Positions 38,143 to 51,487 of a DNA stretch of 64,000 nucleotides are shown here, piece after piece. Below the pieces are notes generated by a model, which made no database searches, was not told the origin of the DNA, and worked only from the letters and a program-made list of their open reading frames with translations. Source of the DNA: Tetrahymena thermophila SB210 (Eukaryota > Ciliophora > Oligohymenophorea > Hymenostomatida > Tetrahymenidae); the NCBI RefSeq assembly GCF_000189635.1, contig NW_002476422.1, positions 1 to 64,000 on the forward strand. The letters run 5' to 3'. A program made the position numbers and the translations under genes. Every line of letters begins with the position of its first letter. Position 1 is the first letter of the stretch.

Positions 38143-39613
38143 TTATTTTAATTTATAAAATTAATTACTAATAGTTCTAATAAAAACAAATATATAAATG
38201 TAATTGAGGAATTGAATATGAAATTTATATATGAATGTTAGATAGAGATATATTGATTTATTTATTTATTGATAGATAAGATGTTAAGCTTAAAAAAATC
38301 TTTACTAAATAATATTGTTTTAATTCATGCAAATGATAGTTTATTGAGGTAATAATGATTACTTATAGTTAATTTATTATTATTTATTATAATTAAGTTA
38401 TTGGGTTTCTTGTTTCAATTCCCTATTACGTATTTATTCCAATTTGATGTCATTTTAAGCCCTAATTTCAATAAGCTCCCTTAGCTATAATCAAATTATA
38501 CATTTTTAAAAATAAAAACAACAATTATTAACATTCGTTCATTCGTGTAATCCCACCATTAATAGTCATAATTTTCTAAAGTTAATTAAAATATTCATAA
38601 TTTCTAAAATTTCATTTTGAAATTTGATTATGCTCTACATCCTGTATATTTACTTATTATATTCTGTAATCTACTTGATTTATATTAATTTCAAAGCAAA
38701 AGTAAATCTCTTAAATTTATATTAATTTTCTATTGTATTTCTCACATTATACCATAATAGTAAAGTAAAAAAGCTATCATACAAACAAATTTTAAATAAT
38801 TCTTTAATGAAAAAAATTAAATACATTTTTTACTTTTAAATAAAAAAAATGTTCAAAGTATTTCAACTATAATTATTGAGAATTTTGCATAATTTATTGA
38901 GATGTTTTCATTTTAAAAAACAATTAAAAAAATATTTTTTGATAATGTATTTTTTTTTAATTGCTTTACTTTTAAATATTTAGATATAGATATAAAAATA
39001 TTAATTAATTTTTATTTTATTGAAGTTTTTTCAAGCAAACAAAATGCTTATAAAGAAGGATTATATTAAATGGTTGATTTAAAATTATTATTTCTTTTAA
39101 AATACATACCTTTAATAAAAAGTAATGTAAAAAAATTAATTAATTTTTATAGATAATTTATTGATTAATTTCATAAAATTATCAATTTATTTTAGATATG
39201 AACAAAAATGATAATAAAAGATAGATATAAAATTAGCAAAATAATATTTATAGGTACTTTCATTTTTCAGGATCATAACATTTGGATTTGTTTTATATAA
39301 ATAGTACTAGATAATTTTTGATGATATTAAATATAAATACTTTTGATTATGTATGATAACAAGATTTTTAGATATAATTCATAAGAAATTAATCTCAAAT
39401 TACTCTTTTCTTGTTTATTTGAATGTAAAATAATTTGGATGTAGAAACTTTTATATGACTCTTTAAGAATTAAAAATCTATAAAAAATTAAACATATTTA
39501 GTTAGATACTTCTTAAATAATATTAGTGCAAGAAAAATTTTGTTAGTATGCTTAAATTATTCAATTAAGTTAGTCATGAATTATGCTAATATGAGAATTA
39601 ACATAAAAGAAAA
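38143..39613. other. Intergenic AT-rich region
   Basis: About 1.5 kb contains no supported gene. A GC-richer patch near 38395-38490 has no open frame that looks coding. Confidence 0.5.
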
Positions 39614-40492
39614 ATGGCTATAATATATGCATTTGTCAGCTAAATTTTCTTTGTAACAATGTTTACTTGTGTAGGTATGTTGAGAAAAGGATATACTACA
39701 TAAGAAATTGTATAAGGAAGATAATGCATTGGGTTTATACTGAACTACTTGTTTTGCTATCTATAAAAAATACCAATATATCCTAAAAACACTTTAGAAC
39801 TAAAGCTAATGATTATAAGAGGAGTTATGGGTGCAATAGCAATGCTTTTAATCTTTGAAAGCTTTAAGTTACTTAACCTTTCTGATGCAATTGTTGTTGC
39901 AAATACAAATCCTATTTGGACTACTTTTCTTGCAGCTATATTTTTGGGTGAGAATCTATCTAAAAAATCTGTGATATTTTGCTTGATAAGCTTTATCGGT
40001 ATAGTATTAATCATTAAACCAGCTTTCATATTTGGTGAAACTACTTAATCAACTCAAATAGAAGGGAGAAACTAATTTCTTGGTGGTCTAATTGCTTTAG
40101 TTGGAGCTATTTGCATTTCTTTTATTTAAATAGTGGTAAGTAAAATGTAGAAATAAATGAAATTAAATAATGCCTAAGTGTTAATGTATAGTTACTTCTT
40201 TACTTGTATTATAAGTGGCATTGTGCAATTAGACACTCCAAATAATGAATTTAAAGCTACCCCTAAATACTTATGTTTGATTTCAATAATTGGCGTATTA
40301 GGATTTATAGCTTAACTTTTCTTCTCACGCTCATTTACTCTTGAAAAAGCTTCAATAATATCACCTCTTCAATACACTGAAGTCATTCTATCATTTATGA
40401 TAGATATATTCTTTTTTAATGAATAGATTTTTTTCGTAAATGTAATCGGCTCTCTGCTTGTAGTTTTAGGTAGCATAGCTATACTAATTTGA
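39614..40492 (+). CDS. EamA/DMT-superfamily membrane transporter (292 aa)
   Basis: This multi-pass protein of the drug/metabolite transporter superfamily (EamA type, like SLC35G) probably moves a small metabolite across a membrane; the substrate is unknown. The first EamA half ends with the typical SDAIVVANTNPIWTTFLAA and FLGENLSKKS, then ISFIGIVLIIKP. The second half carries FSRSFTLEKASIISPLQYTEV, FFFNEQ and IGSLLVVLGSIAILI. This is the duplicated five-helix layout, about ten helices in all, and length is normal. The ATG at 39614 is the first in frame after a TGA, and the gene has no intron. It stands alone between long spacers. Confidence 0.88.
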
Positions 40493-43400
40493 AAACTAAA
40501 CTTATAAGTTTACTCCTATCTAGTTATATATATTAATTAATTTATTTACTATTTAATTGACTTAATTTTGATATAAAGAATAATCTCAAGATAGACTATT
40601 AAAATAATTAAGCATCTTTGAGATATTTAATTATAAAGTAGATGTTTCTTTATTTTGTAAAAATGTGTTAAGAGACAAACATTACTTTCATAATTTTATT
40701 ATCCCAAAGATAATTACTCTTATGATTTTTTTGGCTTCTTTTTTAAATGAATATTCACATTCTAAACTATAATAACAAATTTTAAATACTTTAAACTTCT
40801 CATTAATTATAACCTATTTAATTAAGACATAACTTTATTGAAAAATAATATAAAGGAAGATTTTTAAAAAATGACAATTAGTATTAATAAATGAAGATTT
40901 ACAGCATAACATTTTTTTTTACTGTTTTTTCAAACTATGAAAAAAATAATTATAAATTACGATTTAAAGAAATATTTTATAATTATATATTTAAAAAAAT
41001 AAATAAATAAGTTATAAGATTGAACAATAAAATTAACGTATTAATTCTTTAAAAGATAAAAAAATTATTTTGAACAAAAAGAATAGGTTAATTTTGTTAA
41101 TTGAGGATATAAATATTTTTATATTCTTATAATATATTTATTTTAGTGATTTTAGGTATGAATTTATCTTAATTCGCTACGATTATCAAAGGGGAATATT
41201 AATAATCTTCAAAATCAAATTTCAAAGAAGATTGGCTGCTAATAGTAATTTGTTTTAGTAAAGATGAGCTGAATTTTTAAATGAAATTTAATCTAATTAT
41301 TTTCAAATAAGAACTTTATGCAAAGTAGTTTCCAATAAATAAATAAAAATTTTATTTTTGAACTAATAAGTTGAGACTGCTTGGCTAATAAATAAATAAA
41401 TAAATAAATAATAAGAATACTAATCTTGTCCTATAATTAATATTTTTTTAAATTCTTAAATTTAAAATATTATTTTAATTAATATTTATTTTTAATGAAG
41501 AGAAAAAAGACTACCTTAAAGTCATAAAAAGTTTATTTTTTTATTTATTGATATAAATATTATCATTTTTATCAAATTAAACTAATTTATTCTTTTAATA
41601 CTGAATTTTTGAGCTTGATAAATATCCTTTGCTTATGAAAACTAAATATTCTTTAAATTTTCTAAAACTTGAAATCAAATAAACTAAGATAAATCTAAAA
41701 GATTTCTAAGAATTTTTAATTCATATTTTATGAGTTATAAATATTTTTCTTAAAATTAATTACGAAGTACTTAGTCTTTTAGATATCATAATAATTTCAC
41801 CATAAATCAGAAACTATTAAATTCTTTAAAAATGAATAGTTTTAACACTAAAAATTTTAGTAAAAATAAAAATTTTATTTTGTAATCTAATTAAAAGTTT
41901 ACAATATGACAATTGAATTATAAAAATAAAAGAGTGATATAAACTAAATCTTTTAACTTTTGCTTTAAAATATTATATTTTTGTGATTTTACACTTCAAA
42001 GCATTAAGAAAAGTAAAAATTTTTTTGTTAATTAAACATGAGTTTATTTGTAAATTTAAGATTTTTTTACAATTAATTTCCAAATTTGAGAATAACTTTT
42101 TTTTGTGATGAAATCAAAAATTATAATTTACTTACAAACTAAAAAACTAATTTTCATTTTATTTAGTTATATTTTGAGAAATAAATCTATCACTTTTTAT
42201 ACATCAGAATTAAAAGCAAAGTTTACTTGAGAGCTAAAATGCCAGGAGCTAAAAACATAAACTTTTAATAAAATAAATCAATTTTAAATATTGATTTAAA
42301 AATAATGGATGAGTGAGTACTTATTTTATTCTACATAGAATATATTAAATATTCTATTTAGCTTTCCATTTTTTATACATTTAATTTATTTTATCTCAAA
42401 AAATTTTTTTAATTTGGTATTTTTAAATCTTTTATGATAGTGATTTATATTTTCTTCAATAATTTCAGTATTATTCTTCATCATAAATTAAGATTAGTTT
42501 GGATCAATTTGATTATTTTTTTTTATAAACAATCCAATTATTTAAATTGCTTTTTATATTTTCCATATTAATAATTAATTCTGTCTCATAAAATAAAATA
42601 TTTTTATATCTCTGCGCATGAGAATATAAATAATAAATTATTTTATTTTTATTAAATAAAATTATAGACCCAAAAAAAGTAGTATAAATAAAAAGATACA
42701 CAAAAACATTTCCTTACTTGTTTTGGCAAGAATAAAATGCAATTTTTTTTCTTCTCATAATCTTTTAAAGAGAAAATAAAAATTGAGAAATTTTGAGTTT
42801 TTGTTTTATATTTTATTCAAATTCGAATATTATAAAGAAAATTGGTATTATTAAAATTAACCTTACAAAAGAAATGTTGACTTCTAAAATTTCTCTTTTC
42901 ATCTAAAATAATATTTAAGACCATTTTATTTTATACATTTAGGGAATTAAATTTTATATAGATGTAAAATTTATTATTTAGTGATTTCAATATGAATTTC
43001 TTAAATTGACTTTTTTGAATTAGCCAATATTAATCTTACTTTTTAATATCAAAAATAAATCAAAATTTCTCAACTTTTATGACTAACAATTAACCAAAAA
43101 ACAAATCAAGCTATTTATTTGTCTAAAAATAAAAAATAAACAATTTGGAATGCTTTATGCTTAAGGAAAATTTTTTTTTTAATATTCAATTAAATGCATT
43201 TTTTATACTTATTTAGCATATTCAGGCTTATAATAATTAATGACTATCAGCTTCTTAATTTGTGTATGTTTAATATTGCATATTTTCAAATTGTATTAAA
43301 TGACTTAGTTACTTATATTTATAAAAAAAACCTTGTTTTAAAAACTCATATAAAAAAATTGTTATGATTTAATTGACTGCTAAGACTAAAATAGTGAAAT

Positions 43401-43647
43401 TACTTTTTCCCTAAAACGACTTAATGTAAGTGATACATATTTTATTTAGATTTAGTGATACTAGAACTAGCTTACTAAATATTGAGAAAAAATTTATATT
43501 TCTCATAAATTTAATAATCCTTAAAACCAAAAATATCTTTTAAGTATCAAATTTTTTATTTCAAATATCAGAAGAAAAAAAACCAAAATTTTATAATCAA
43601 TTTAAATTAAAAAAAAAATAAATAAATTAAGTAAAATAGTAATAAAA
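40493..43647. other. 3.2-kb intergenic AT-rich region
   Basis: No gene could be supported. A 67-codon frame at 41158-41361 and an AATA run near 41390-41413 are the only distinctive items; both are compatible with chance in this composition. Confidence 0.5.
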
Positions 43648-44202
43648 ATGAATTCTACCTACCTTCTTATCTTCTGCTTATTAGCTGTTTCAATTAATGG
43701 TTAAATGTTTTTCTCACTTAACCTGAACAAAACTTATTACCCTTTTGCTCAAACTTTAAATGCTGGTTAGAACACTACAAATCTTTGCTATTTTACCAGC
43801 ATGGTCACATTAACTCCTATCTAAGTTCCTAATTAAAATTAAAATTTCACTGGATTCTAAGTCTCAGGAAGCATCAACAAAAATGTTACCAACTGCGTTG
43901 TTCCCTCAGTACTTAATTTCGTCAAATCAAGCACTGACCTCACACCCCTAGTTGTTGATAACTCAAGTAACAACACTGATTTTAACAATATTTATGTTGT
44001 TGACAATATTAACAAAACTCACATTTACAAATTTATAAACTAAATTAATAATGCCTAAAGTGCTAACGCTAATTTGTATGTTTATCACAATGACACTGGT
44101 TTGGATAACTACGTTCAATAAGTTTTAAAACTTATTGCAATATCGTCATCTTCCTCATTAGTTTTCACATTAGTTTTTGGTTTATTCGCTCTAATCTACT
44201 GA
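43648..44202 (+). CDS. Putative GPI-anchored surface glycoprotein, copy 1 (184 aa)
   Basis: Family not recognised. The start MNSTYLLIFCLLAVSINGQ is a signal peptide. The C-terminus LVFTLVFGLFALIY after a Ser run is a GPI-attachment-type hydrophobic tail. Between them lie at least six N-glycosylation sequons (NKT, NTT, NFT, NVT, NNT, NDT) and two cysteines, C47 and C83, that are conserved in the paralogue at 46923. Shared blocks with that paralogue include NTTNLCYF, MVTLTPI, NKNVTNC and LYVYHNDTG. There is no intron and the leader is A-rich. A surface coat role is inferred from topology alone. Confidence 0.82.
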
Positions 44203-44520
44203 AATAGGTTATATCATTCTAATATAATTAATTAGCTAATATCTCAAATAAATTTAAGAATGTATGGTTCATATTTTTGTGTGGATTTATGTATTTTCTT
44301 TAAATTTTATTTTTTTAAATTCATAAAAATATATGTATATTTTATACGTTTATCAACAAAAATATTTAGTTATATCTAATAAATTTTTTAGAAATTAAAC
44401 TTTTTTAAATTTAATTCATAAAAAAAAAGTTCATTAATTAATAAATATTAGCTTTTAATCAAAATTTAATAGTTAAGAAATTAATAATTTTTAAATAAAC
44501 TAGCATATTTCTCTAAAGTT

Positions 44521-44640
44521 TGCTTTTATCTTTATCATAATTGTACTTACTTAGATAATTATGTTCAACAAGTTTTAAAACAAACTTATGGCTACAACAT
44601 CTTCCTTTTAATATTTACACAAATTTTATTTATTCACATA
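44521..44640 (+). pseudogene. 3' remnant of the GPI-anchored protein family
   Basis: The sequence reading roughly LDNYVQQVLK is nearly the same as LDNYVQQVLK near residues 152-161 of the gene at 43648. Upstream bases resemble the LYVYHND coding segment. It breaks down on both sides: there is no signal peptide, the Ser-rich stretch is lost, and the frame runs into AT-rich sequence. It looks like a truncated duplicate and shows this family expands and decays locally. Confidence 0.65.
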
Positions 44641-45001
44641 AATCTAATTAAATAAATTTAGATTCTGATATTTTAATTTACTAATATGTTAAGTTTAGGT
44701 TAATATAATCTAGGGCAAGATTTTGTCAATTAAAAAGAAATATAAAATGAGAATTAAAATTTTATTTTTTCTGACAATCATATCAAAAATAAAAAATATT
44801 TTTGGTATTTTAAATAAAATAATTAAAGAATAAAATAATAATTTATACAAATTTGTTTTAATAATTATTTTTTACTTTACATTCTAATATGCTAATAATA
44901 TATGTAAAAATTAAAATTGATTTTATATGTAAATTTTTGATTAATTTATTATTAATTAACCAAATTAATAATATTTTATTGAGATAAAAATAAAATAAAT
45001 T

Positions 45002-45720
45002 AATTTATATCTTATTGAGGCTAATTTAATCTATAATCTTAATTAAAATAGCTTAGCTAGTTTTTTTGAAATAATTTATATGAAAGGCTCTAATGAATTT
45101 GAGAGTTATAATAATATTGATAGCTAAAATAAAAAAATAATAAATTATTTATTAAATTAAATAATATTTTTAAATTAATTTAAAATAAAAAATAAAATTT
45201 TATTAATTGTTTTTTTAAATTATTTTATATTGAATAATTTTTTTATAGTAATCGCTCATCAATTTTTTAATTTTTTGGAATATTATTCCTTTATCAAAAA
45301 ATACATGTAAATAAATATTTTTAAATTTTTTTCTGATCAGTGTTAGATATAACCATTCTTTGTTATACCTGATGTTAGTTAGATAAGATTATTTTGATTT
45401 TGATTATTATATTGATAACTAAAATAGAAAAATAATAAATTGTTTTTTAAATTAAAAAAATAGTTAAATTGATTTTTTTAAAAGTTCAAAAATAAAATTT
45501 TATTTATTGTTTGTTTTAATTATTTTATATTCAATAATTTGTTAATAATATTGGCCCATCAATTTTTTACATTATTTATTCACTTTATCAAAAAAACATG
45601 TAAAAAGATAATTGTAAATTTTTTGTTTTTTAATCTGTGTTTGAAATAAAAATTTTGATATTCCTTATGTTAGATAAGGTTATGCTGATTTTGATTATTT
45701 ATTTGATACTGTCTATTATT
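45002..45720. repeat. Dispersed intergenic repeat modules A and B (first cluster)
   Basis: Module A (45002-45115) starts TTATATCTTATTGAGGCTAA and includes TAGCTTAGCTAG and an AGTTATAATAATATTGATA end. Module B occurs twice, at 45185-45420 and 45470-45720: an ATTATTTTATATTGAATAAT start, a CATCAATTTTTTA section, a CTTTATCAAAAAA section and a GATGTTAGATAAG-like end. The same modules recur between the Piwi genes at 52288-52640 and 56565-57100. Confidence 0.65.
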
Positions 45721-46922
45721 ATTATTATTTATTTGTATAAAAGAATTTTTTTTTTCATGATATGTAGTTAGTTCTTTTTAGAAAAACAAAAATACTTAGC
45801 ATAATTTAAATCTCTAAGTTTAAATTCCTAGAAAATAATTGATTTTATTGTTATTATATTTAAATAATTTTATATTTGGCTAAGACTTAAAATAAAACCA
45901 TGTAATTGAATTAGTAAAATAATAATTTAGAAAAAATAAACAAATATCTTTTTAAAAGAAGAAAATTACATTATTAATTTTTTTTACAATCTTCTAAAAT
46001 TAGATAAATTTTGACAAAATTAATATTTTCATTGAATTTTGATTCTAAATTAAAGAAAAGCAATTATTAATAACAAAAATAAACTTATAAAACAAATTTT
46101 AATTTTTTTATAAATTCTCCCTAAATCTAAATTAGTATTTCTTACAATTTTTTTGTAAATATTTATAATAATAAAAAAATAAACAAATAAATTATTGTTT
46201 GATTTATTATTGATTTTATTTTGAGTATTGTATGTATTTTTTAATAGACTTTTGTGAATTGATTAATCACTCTCAGATATTACAGAAAGTCTCTCAATTA
46301 TAATGGTCTATGATTTCTTAGCCTTTATTCTAAATAATTTATGATGCTATTTGTAAATTGTAAGCATGAAAAGTTTGTAAATAGAATAAGCTGAAATAGA
46401 ATTACTTTTTTTTTTTAAATATTCAAAACATTTTTTGATACTGTTTAAATTAATTTTTTATTATTTACTTCATAAATTCATAAAAATTATATTTGAATTT
46501 ACTCATTTTTTATATTCTTTTACCTAAAAGTTTAAAGATTTTCTTATTACAGAAAATTGATTTTTCACCTTTAATTTTATATGAAACACAACCTCTCAAA
46601 ATTATAATTTTTGTAAAAATTCATAACTTAAAAACCATATTGATTTTGCTAATTGACTTGATATGATTTGAATGAATTTAAATTACTGTTTATTGTTGGA
46701 ATTGGTTTTTATAATTTTGAAATAATTTTTTTATTCATTTTCTTACTAATTCCATAAAATATTACTTTTCTAAATATTTGATTTTTTAAATACAAATAAA
46801 TACATCTATTTTTGTCAACTTTTTACTTTAAAAACAGTAAAAAAAGCAAAAACTTTATAATTAAAAATAAATTAAAAAAATAGATAACTAAATAAATAAA
46901 CACAGTAAGCACATTTATCAAA

Positions 46923-47465
46923 ATGAATTCTTCTTATCTTCTAATTTTTGCTTTGTTAGCAGTATCTATTAATTGCTAATTTTACTCAATTAATCTAAAC
47001 AGAACTTAATACCCTATTGCTTAGTCTTTAAACTCTAATTAGAACACTACAAATCTTTGTTATTTCAATAACATGGTCACATTAACACCTATTGCACTAG
47101 CAAATTCAAAAACAAATTTCACTGGATTTAGCATCTCAGGATAGACCAACAAAAATGTTACTAATTGCCGTGTTCCTACAAAGCTTACCTTTGTTACATC
47201 AAGCAAGGATACTACACCCTAGAGTATTAAAAGTACAAACACCACTGATTTTAGCAATCTTTACGTTGTTGATGATGTTAGCGGTGCTAGCTATAAATTA
47301 ATCAACTCAGTTGTTAACAATTACACTGCTAATCTTAATTTATACGTCTATCATAATGATACTGGTGTAGATAACCGTGTCTAATAAATCTTAAAACTAA
47401 TCAATACATCTGCTTCCTCATTAATGGCTACATTAGTATTTGGTTTATTCACATTGCTTTTTTGA
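46923..47465 (+). CDS. Putative GPI-anchored surface glycoprotein, copy 2 (180 aa)
   Basis: This is the paralogue of the gene at 43648. The start MNSSYLLIFALLAVSINC is a signal peptide, and the C-terminus SLMATLVFGLFTLLF is a GPI-type tail. Conserved blocks are NTTNLCYF, MVTLTPI, NFTGF, NKNVTNC, LYVVD, LYVYHNDTG and VQQILKLI. Both conserved cysteines are present, at about 46 and 82. The two proteins differ mostly in the central region, as expected for exposed surface parts. It is a single exon ending at TGA. Function is unknown. Confidence 0.82.
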
Positions 47466-49069
47466 ATGAAATTTAAAGTCAGTAAAATCAAATTAAATAA
47501 ATAATATTGCGTTTAAGCGTAAATCTTATTCATATTTTTTTAAAGATTAATGTATTTATTTTAATCTTCCTACAAAAAATTCATAAAAATCCATATTTTA
47601 TATGCTAATCAAATAATTCATTTATCAATCAATATCTTATTATTTAGAAATTAATTTTTTCTAATTCAATTAATCACAACATAAAAAAGTCTTTAATCCA
47701 AAAATGTTATATATAAATTTGATTTGATTAAAATATTAACTAAATTACTTAATTAATTATTTATTTATTAATTAGCTGTCAGCATATTCAGCATGCTTAA
47801 AATTGATTATTTTTTCAAGTGTTTAGATTTATAAATGTGTTTATAATAAATAAATCAACTCAAAAAAATATTATTAATTTAATTTTTTAAAAATAAAACA
47901 TTTCATAATAATAATTTAATTCATTTTTCAAAAAAAAATTATATTTCTATTTATAAAATATGAAGCCTAATAATCTATTTAAATTAAAACTCTTCTTATA
48001 AAAACTTTAGTTAATTTTAAATATTTTTTGAAATTATTTTTTATTAAAAATTAAATTCTATTTTAAAAATTAATTAATAAAAATAATGTTTTATATTTTC
48101 ATTTAATAATTAATATATTATTGCTTATTTATAAAATTTTTATGTTTTGAAGATTAGCTAGCTTAAAATAACTTATTTCTAATAATTTATTTAAATTAAA
48201 TTATTTCTAAATAAAATATTTCATAAAAATGATATTTCCATAAATTAAATTACTATTAAAATAATTTTAATTTTATAGTATGGGAAAAAGGTTAAAAGCC
48301 TCATCTTATTATATTTATTGTATAATTTTAGATCAATTGTAAAATTAATCAATTTATATTCATTTTAAATTTGTAATTGCTTGGTTTTTTAACATGAAAG
48401 ACAATTATTGATTATTATAAAGCAAATACACTTTGATCTTTTCCAAATTATAAAATGAATAATGGTTGATAATTAAAATATAGCTTTATTCCTTATTAAT
48501 AAAACATTCGTATAATGCTTTTCCCTTTGAGATATAAGTATATTTCAAAAAAAACTATTTTACTAAAAATAAAAAAAATATTTATTATTTAATAGATACT
48601 ATAATTTAATTTTCATAAAAATTTAATATAGATAAATTTTTAATAATGTCTTATATGGGTAAGTGTCTTAAACAAAAAATCAAACTATTTCATTTAATTA
48701 CCAATTAAATTTTGCATTAATATTTTTTATTATTTATAAGGTGCATTTTGATTTTTTTTTTTAGAAAACATAAGGCTTTTAGCTTATGTATCTTTATTGT
48801 ATTTGTAAAAATATTATTGTCATGTCTTTTAAAGGTATATTCTGCATAAATTGATATTCACCATTAAAAAGAAAAGTATTTTATTATTTTATCTATTGAA
48901 AATAAAAGTCTTTTATCTACTAATTTACAAAATGCATGCAAATGTTAATATCAAAATTTGATTTTGACAAAATTTCTATTAAAAGAGGTAAGGAAAACTC
49001 ATTATATTAATAATAATTTGTATCCCTTTTCAATACACTAAAAATTAAAAAAAGTCAAAAATCAAAAAA
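47466..49069. other. Intergenic region; right part is the Piwi upstream block, copy 1
   Basis: The left half is AT-rich without features. From about 48180 to 49069 the sequence is recognisably homologous to the regions before the other Piwi genes (52660-53469, 57210-58073 and about 62860-63986). The duplicated unit therefore includes about 0.8-0.9 kb of upstream DNA. Confidence 0.6.
48981..49069 (+). promoter_or_regulatory. Conserved leader of Piwi gene copy 1
   Basis: The block AAAAGAGGTAAGGAAAACTC, then an ATTATNTTNATAATAATTTG-like stretch and AATACACTAAAAATTAAAAA leads into the ATG. It is shared with the other three copies and far better conserved than the DNA further upstream. It probably covers the promoter and 5' UTR. 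Confidence 0.55.
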
Positions 49070-51487
49070 ATGCTTTAATAGTTACCAAAAAGACCACCTA
49101 AATCTTCAGCTCAAGAGATCAGCAAAATATGCAGAAACATTAAGCTTCTTACAAATATGTTTACTATGTAAGTAGAAGCCCCCTAGTCTTCTGATTCTGA
49201 TGGACCTCAAGGTTGTGTCTACAAACTTCTTTGTTATCAATATGATGTTGAATTCTCTCCTAATATTGCTGAGGACAACAGATCCCTAAGATACAAAATC
49301 TTTAAAGAAGCTCGCAGAGATATTGAGACAATCATAGGAAAATTCTCTTTTTCAGGAAAATCTCTATTCTCAATGAAAAATCTTAGCATAGTTAAGCTTA
49401 ACAAAATAAAGAATATTGATGCGATCAATGTTGATGGACAAAAATACTCTATCCTTTTGAGGTTCACAAAAAGCTTTGAAGTGAATGATGAGTCTGCTTA
49501 AAATAAAGACAAGACGTCTGTAAACTTCAAAAAAGGCAATCAAGTCACTTAGTTGCTCAATATCATCTTAAAATCTATCATGCGTGATGAGAAATTTTAG
49601 GAAATTGGAAAGAATTCTAAGTTCTATGATGTTAACTCTAAGAGTGATATTATAATCAAAAGTAGAGATGGATCTACTAGTGCCCTCGAAGCCTACAAAG
49701 GATTCACTTTCAATGTCACTCCAACCTAAGACAGACTTTACTTAATGGTTGATTACTGCAGTAGAATTATCAGAAAAGAAACTGCATTAGAATACTTAAA
49801 GAATAACAACAATTAATTGTCTGGTCTTTCAGTAATTACCAAATACAATAATTATCAAACTTACTTAATCGACAGAGTAGATGACAGAAAAACTCCTAGT
49901 TCTACTTTCCTTAACTAAAAAACTAAAACCTAAATTAGTTTCGCATAATACTACAAGGAGCGTTATAATATCTAAATCAGAGATATGAGACAGCCCTTAC
50001 TTGTTCATAAAAGAAAATACAGAGAGCCTAATACTAACATCTAAAAGGTTGAAGAAGTTTATTTAATTCCTGAATTATGCAATATGACAGGAATGACAGA
50101 CGAATAACGTGAGAATTTCTAAGCAATGAAGGAAGTTGCTACTCATACTAAACTTACCCCATAAGAAAGATATCAAAATTCTGTTAATAATTGTAAATTT
50201 TTAAGTAACAAAACAAGTTCTAGTGGAATTAAAATTGATGAAAGAAGCAATTTGATAGATGCTGTTTAATTAAGAGCTCCTAAAGTCACTTTAGGTGGTA
50301 ATAAGACTGCTAATACCGAAAGAGGTAATTTTGACATGAGAGCTCCAACCTTAGATAAAATTGAGTTTAAAGATTGGTCTCTTATATGTAACAAAAAAGA
50401 TGACTAAAGTGCAGATAATTTTATAGACACTCTTAAGAAGGCTTCCTAGACATTTGGAATTACTGTCAACGATCCTTGCTTTTTGGCCTAGAGAGACTGG
50501 AATGCTAATAACTGGATTAGATCTCTCGATGAAGACTTTTCCAATAATGGTTTACCTCAATTTGTTTTGAGTTTCGGTCAAGCCAATAGTGGTTTATACT
50601 CTGGTTTAAAGAGATTTTTAACTTCAGAAGTAGGTATAGAATCCTAGCATGTTAATCCAAGATCCCTCCAAAAGAACGGAATGAGTGTTGCTTCAAAAAT
50701 TGCTCTACAAATTGCCTCTAAACTAGGTAGAAGAATCTGGTAAGTTGAAACCCCAACTGGAATTGATAAAAACACCATGATTATCGGTATAGAGACCAGT
50801 ATGAAGAAGATCAATAGATAATAGGTGATTGGCGTTGTTGCTTCCATCGACAAAGACTTTACCAAATACTTTTCTGATGTTGAAATTAGGAAAGAAAATG
50901 ATACTACTTTCCCTACTCTCTCTAAGATTGTTACCAAAGCCATATAGGCTTATGTTAAAAATACCAAAGTTGTTCCTGCTGAAGTGATTATTTACAGATA
51001 AGGACTTGGTGAAGGTCAAATTCAATAGAGTTTTAATCTTGAAATTAAAGCCATTTAGAATGGTTTTAGCAACTTTAAGAAAGATTACAATCCACGCTTA
51101 GCCTTTTTCTAGGTTAACAGAAAAATTGGCCAAAAGTTCTATCAATAGCCTTAAGGTGACAAATCAGAAGTTTCAAATCCTGCTTCAGGTACTATTGTAG
51201 CCTCTTAAGTTGTTTAGAACAACTTTGAATTCTTCATGGCTGCATAAAACTGCAATTCTGGTGTTTGTACACCCACTAAGTACACTTGTTTGTATAACAA
51301 CACCAACTTAAAAGAGGATCAAATCTGGTAATTAACTTACTATCAAACATTCAACTATTATAACTGGCAAGGACCTGTAAGAGTACCTGCTGCTATGAAG
51401 TACGCAGAAAAACTTGCTAAGTTTGTTAGTGACACTATCCAAGAATCTGCCAATGAAAACTTGGCTAACAGTCTTTTCTATTTGTGA
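49070..51487 (+). CDS. Piwi-clade Argonaute, slicer triad absent, tandem copy 1 (805 aa)
   Basis: This is an intronless Piwi-type Argonaute (TWI family in Tetrahymena), expected to bind small RNA guides. The N-terminus is MLQQLPKRPPKSS. PAZ spans about residues 245-340, with YKERYNIQIRDMRQPLLV and YLIPELCNMTGM. The MID/PIWI signature MSVASKIALQIASKLGRRIW and the block VVASIDKDFTKYF are Piwi-like. The catalytic triad is gone: the first Asp is Glu575 (IIGIETSMKK), the second is Gln644, encoded by TAA (YRQGLGEGQ), and the His is Glu780 (KYAEKLAKF). Slicing is therefore very unlikely while guide binding appears retained. In T. thermophila several TWI genes are known to be tandem and very similar; I do not assign a number. 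The start is supported by the same ATG in all four copies. Confidence 0.93.

Larger units (their letters stand above)
44203..46922. other. Intergenic region with a gene remnant and dispersed repeats
   Basis: Besides AT-rich sequence, this 2.7 kb holds a remnant of the adjacent gene's 3' end (44521-44640) and several modules of a dispersed repeat family (45002-45720). Both are listed separately. Confidence 0.6.

Noticed and set aside
41158..41361. 67-codon open frame starting with ATG
   Set aside because: With TGA as the only stop and about 80% AT, frames of 60-75 codons are expected by chance; no signal peptide or family motif is seen.
42513..42701. 62-aa minus-strand hydrophobic frame
   Set aside because: Phe/Ile/Tyr-rich composition is what random AT-rich DNA gives; no supporting motif.
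50644..51025. Minus-strand frames of 99-100 aa opposite each Piwi gene (also at 55044-55425 and 59648-60029)
   Set aside because: They are the reverse complement of well-supported Piwi coding sequence, repeat only because the gene is repeated, and contain no recognisable domain.
49070..51487. Many in-frame TAA and TAG codons suggesting pseudogenes
   Set aside because: In Tetrahymena these encode glutamine; frames end at TGA, at the same position in all copies, and the products match known families.
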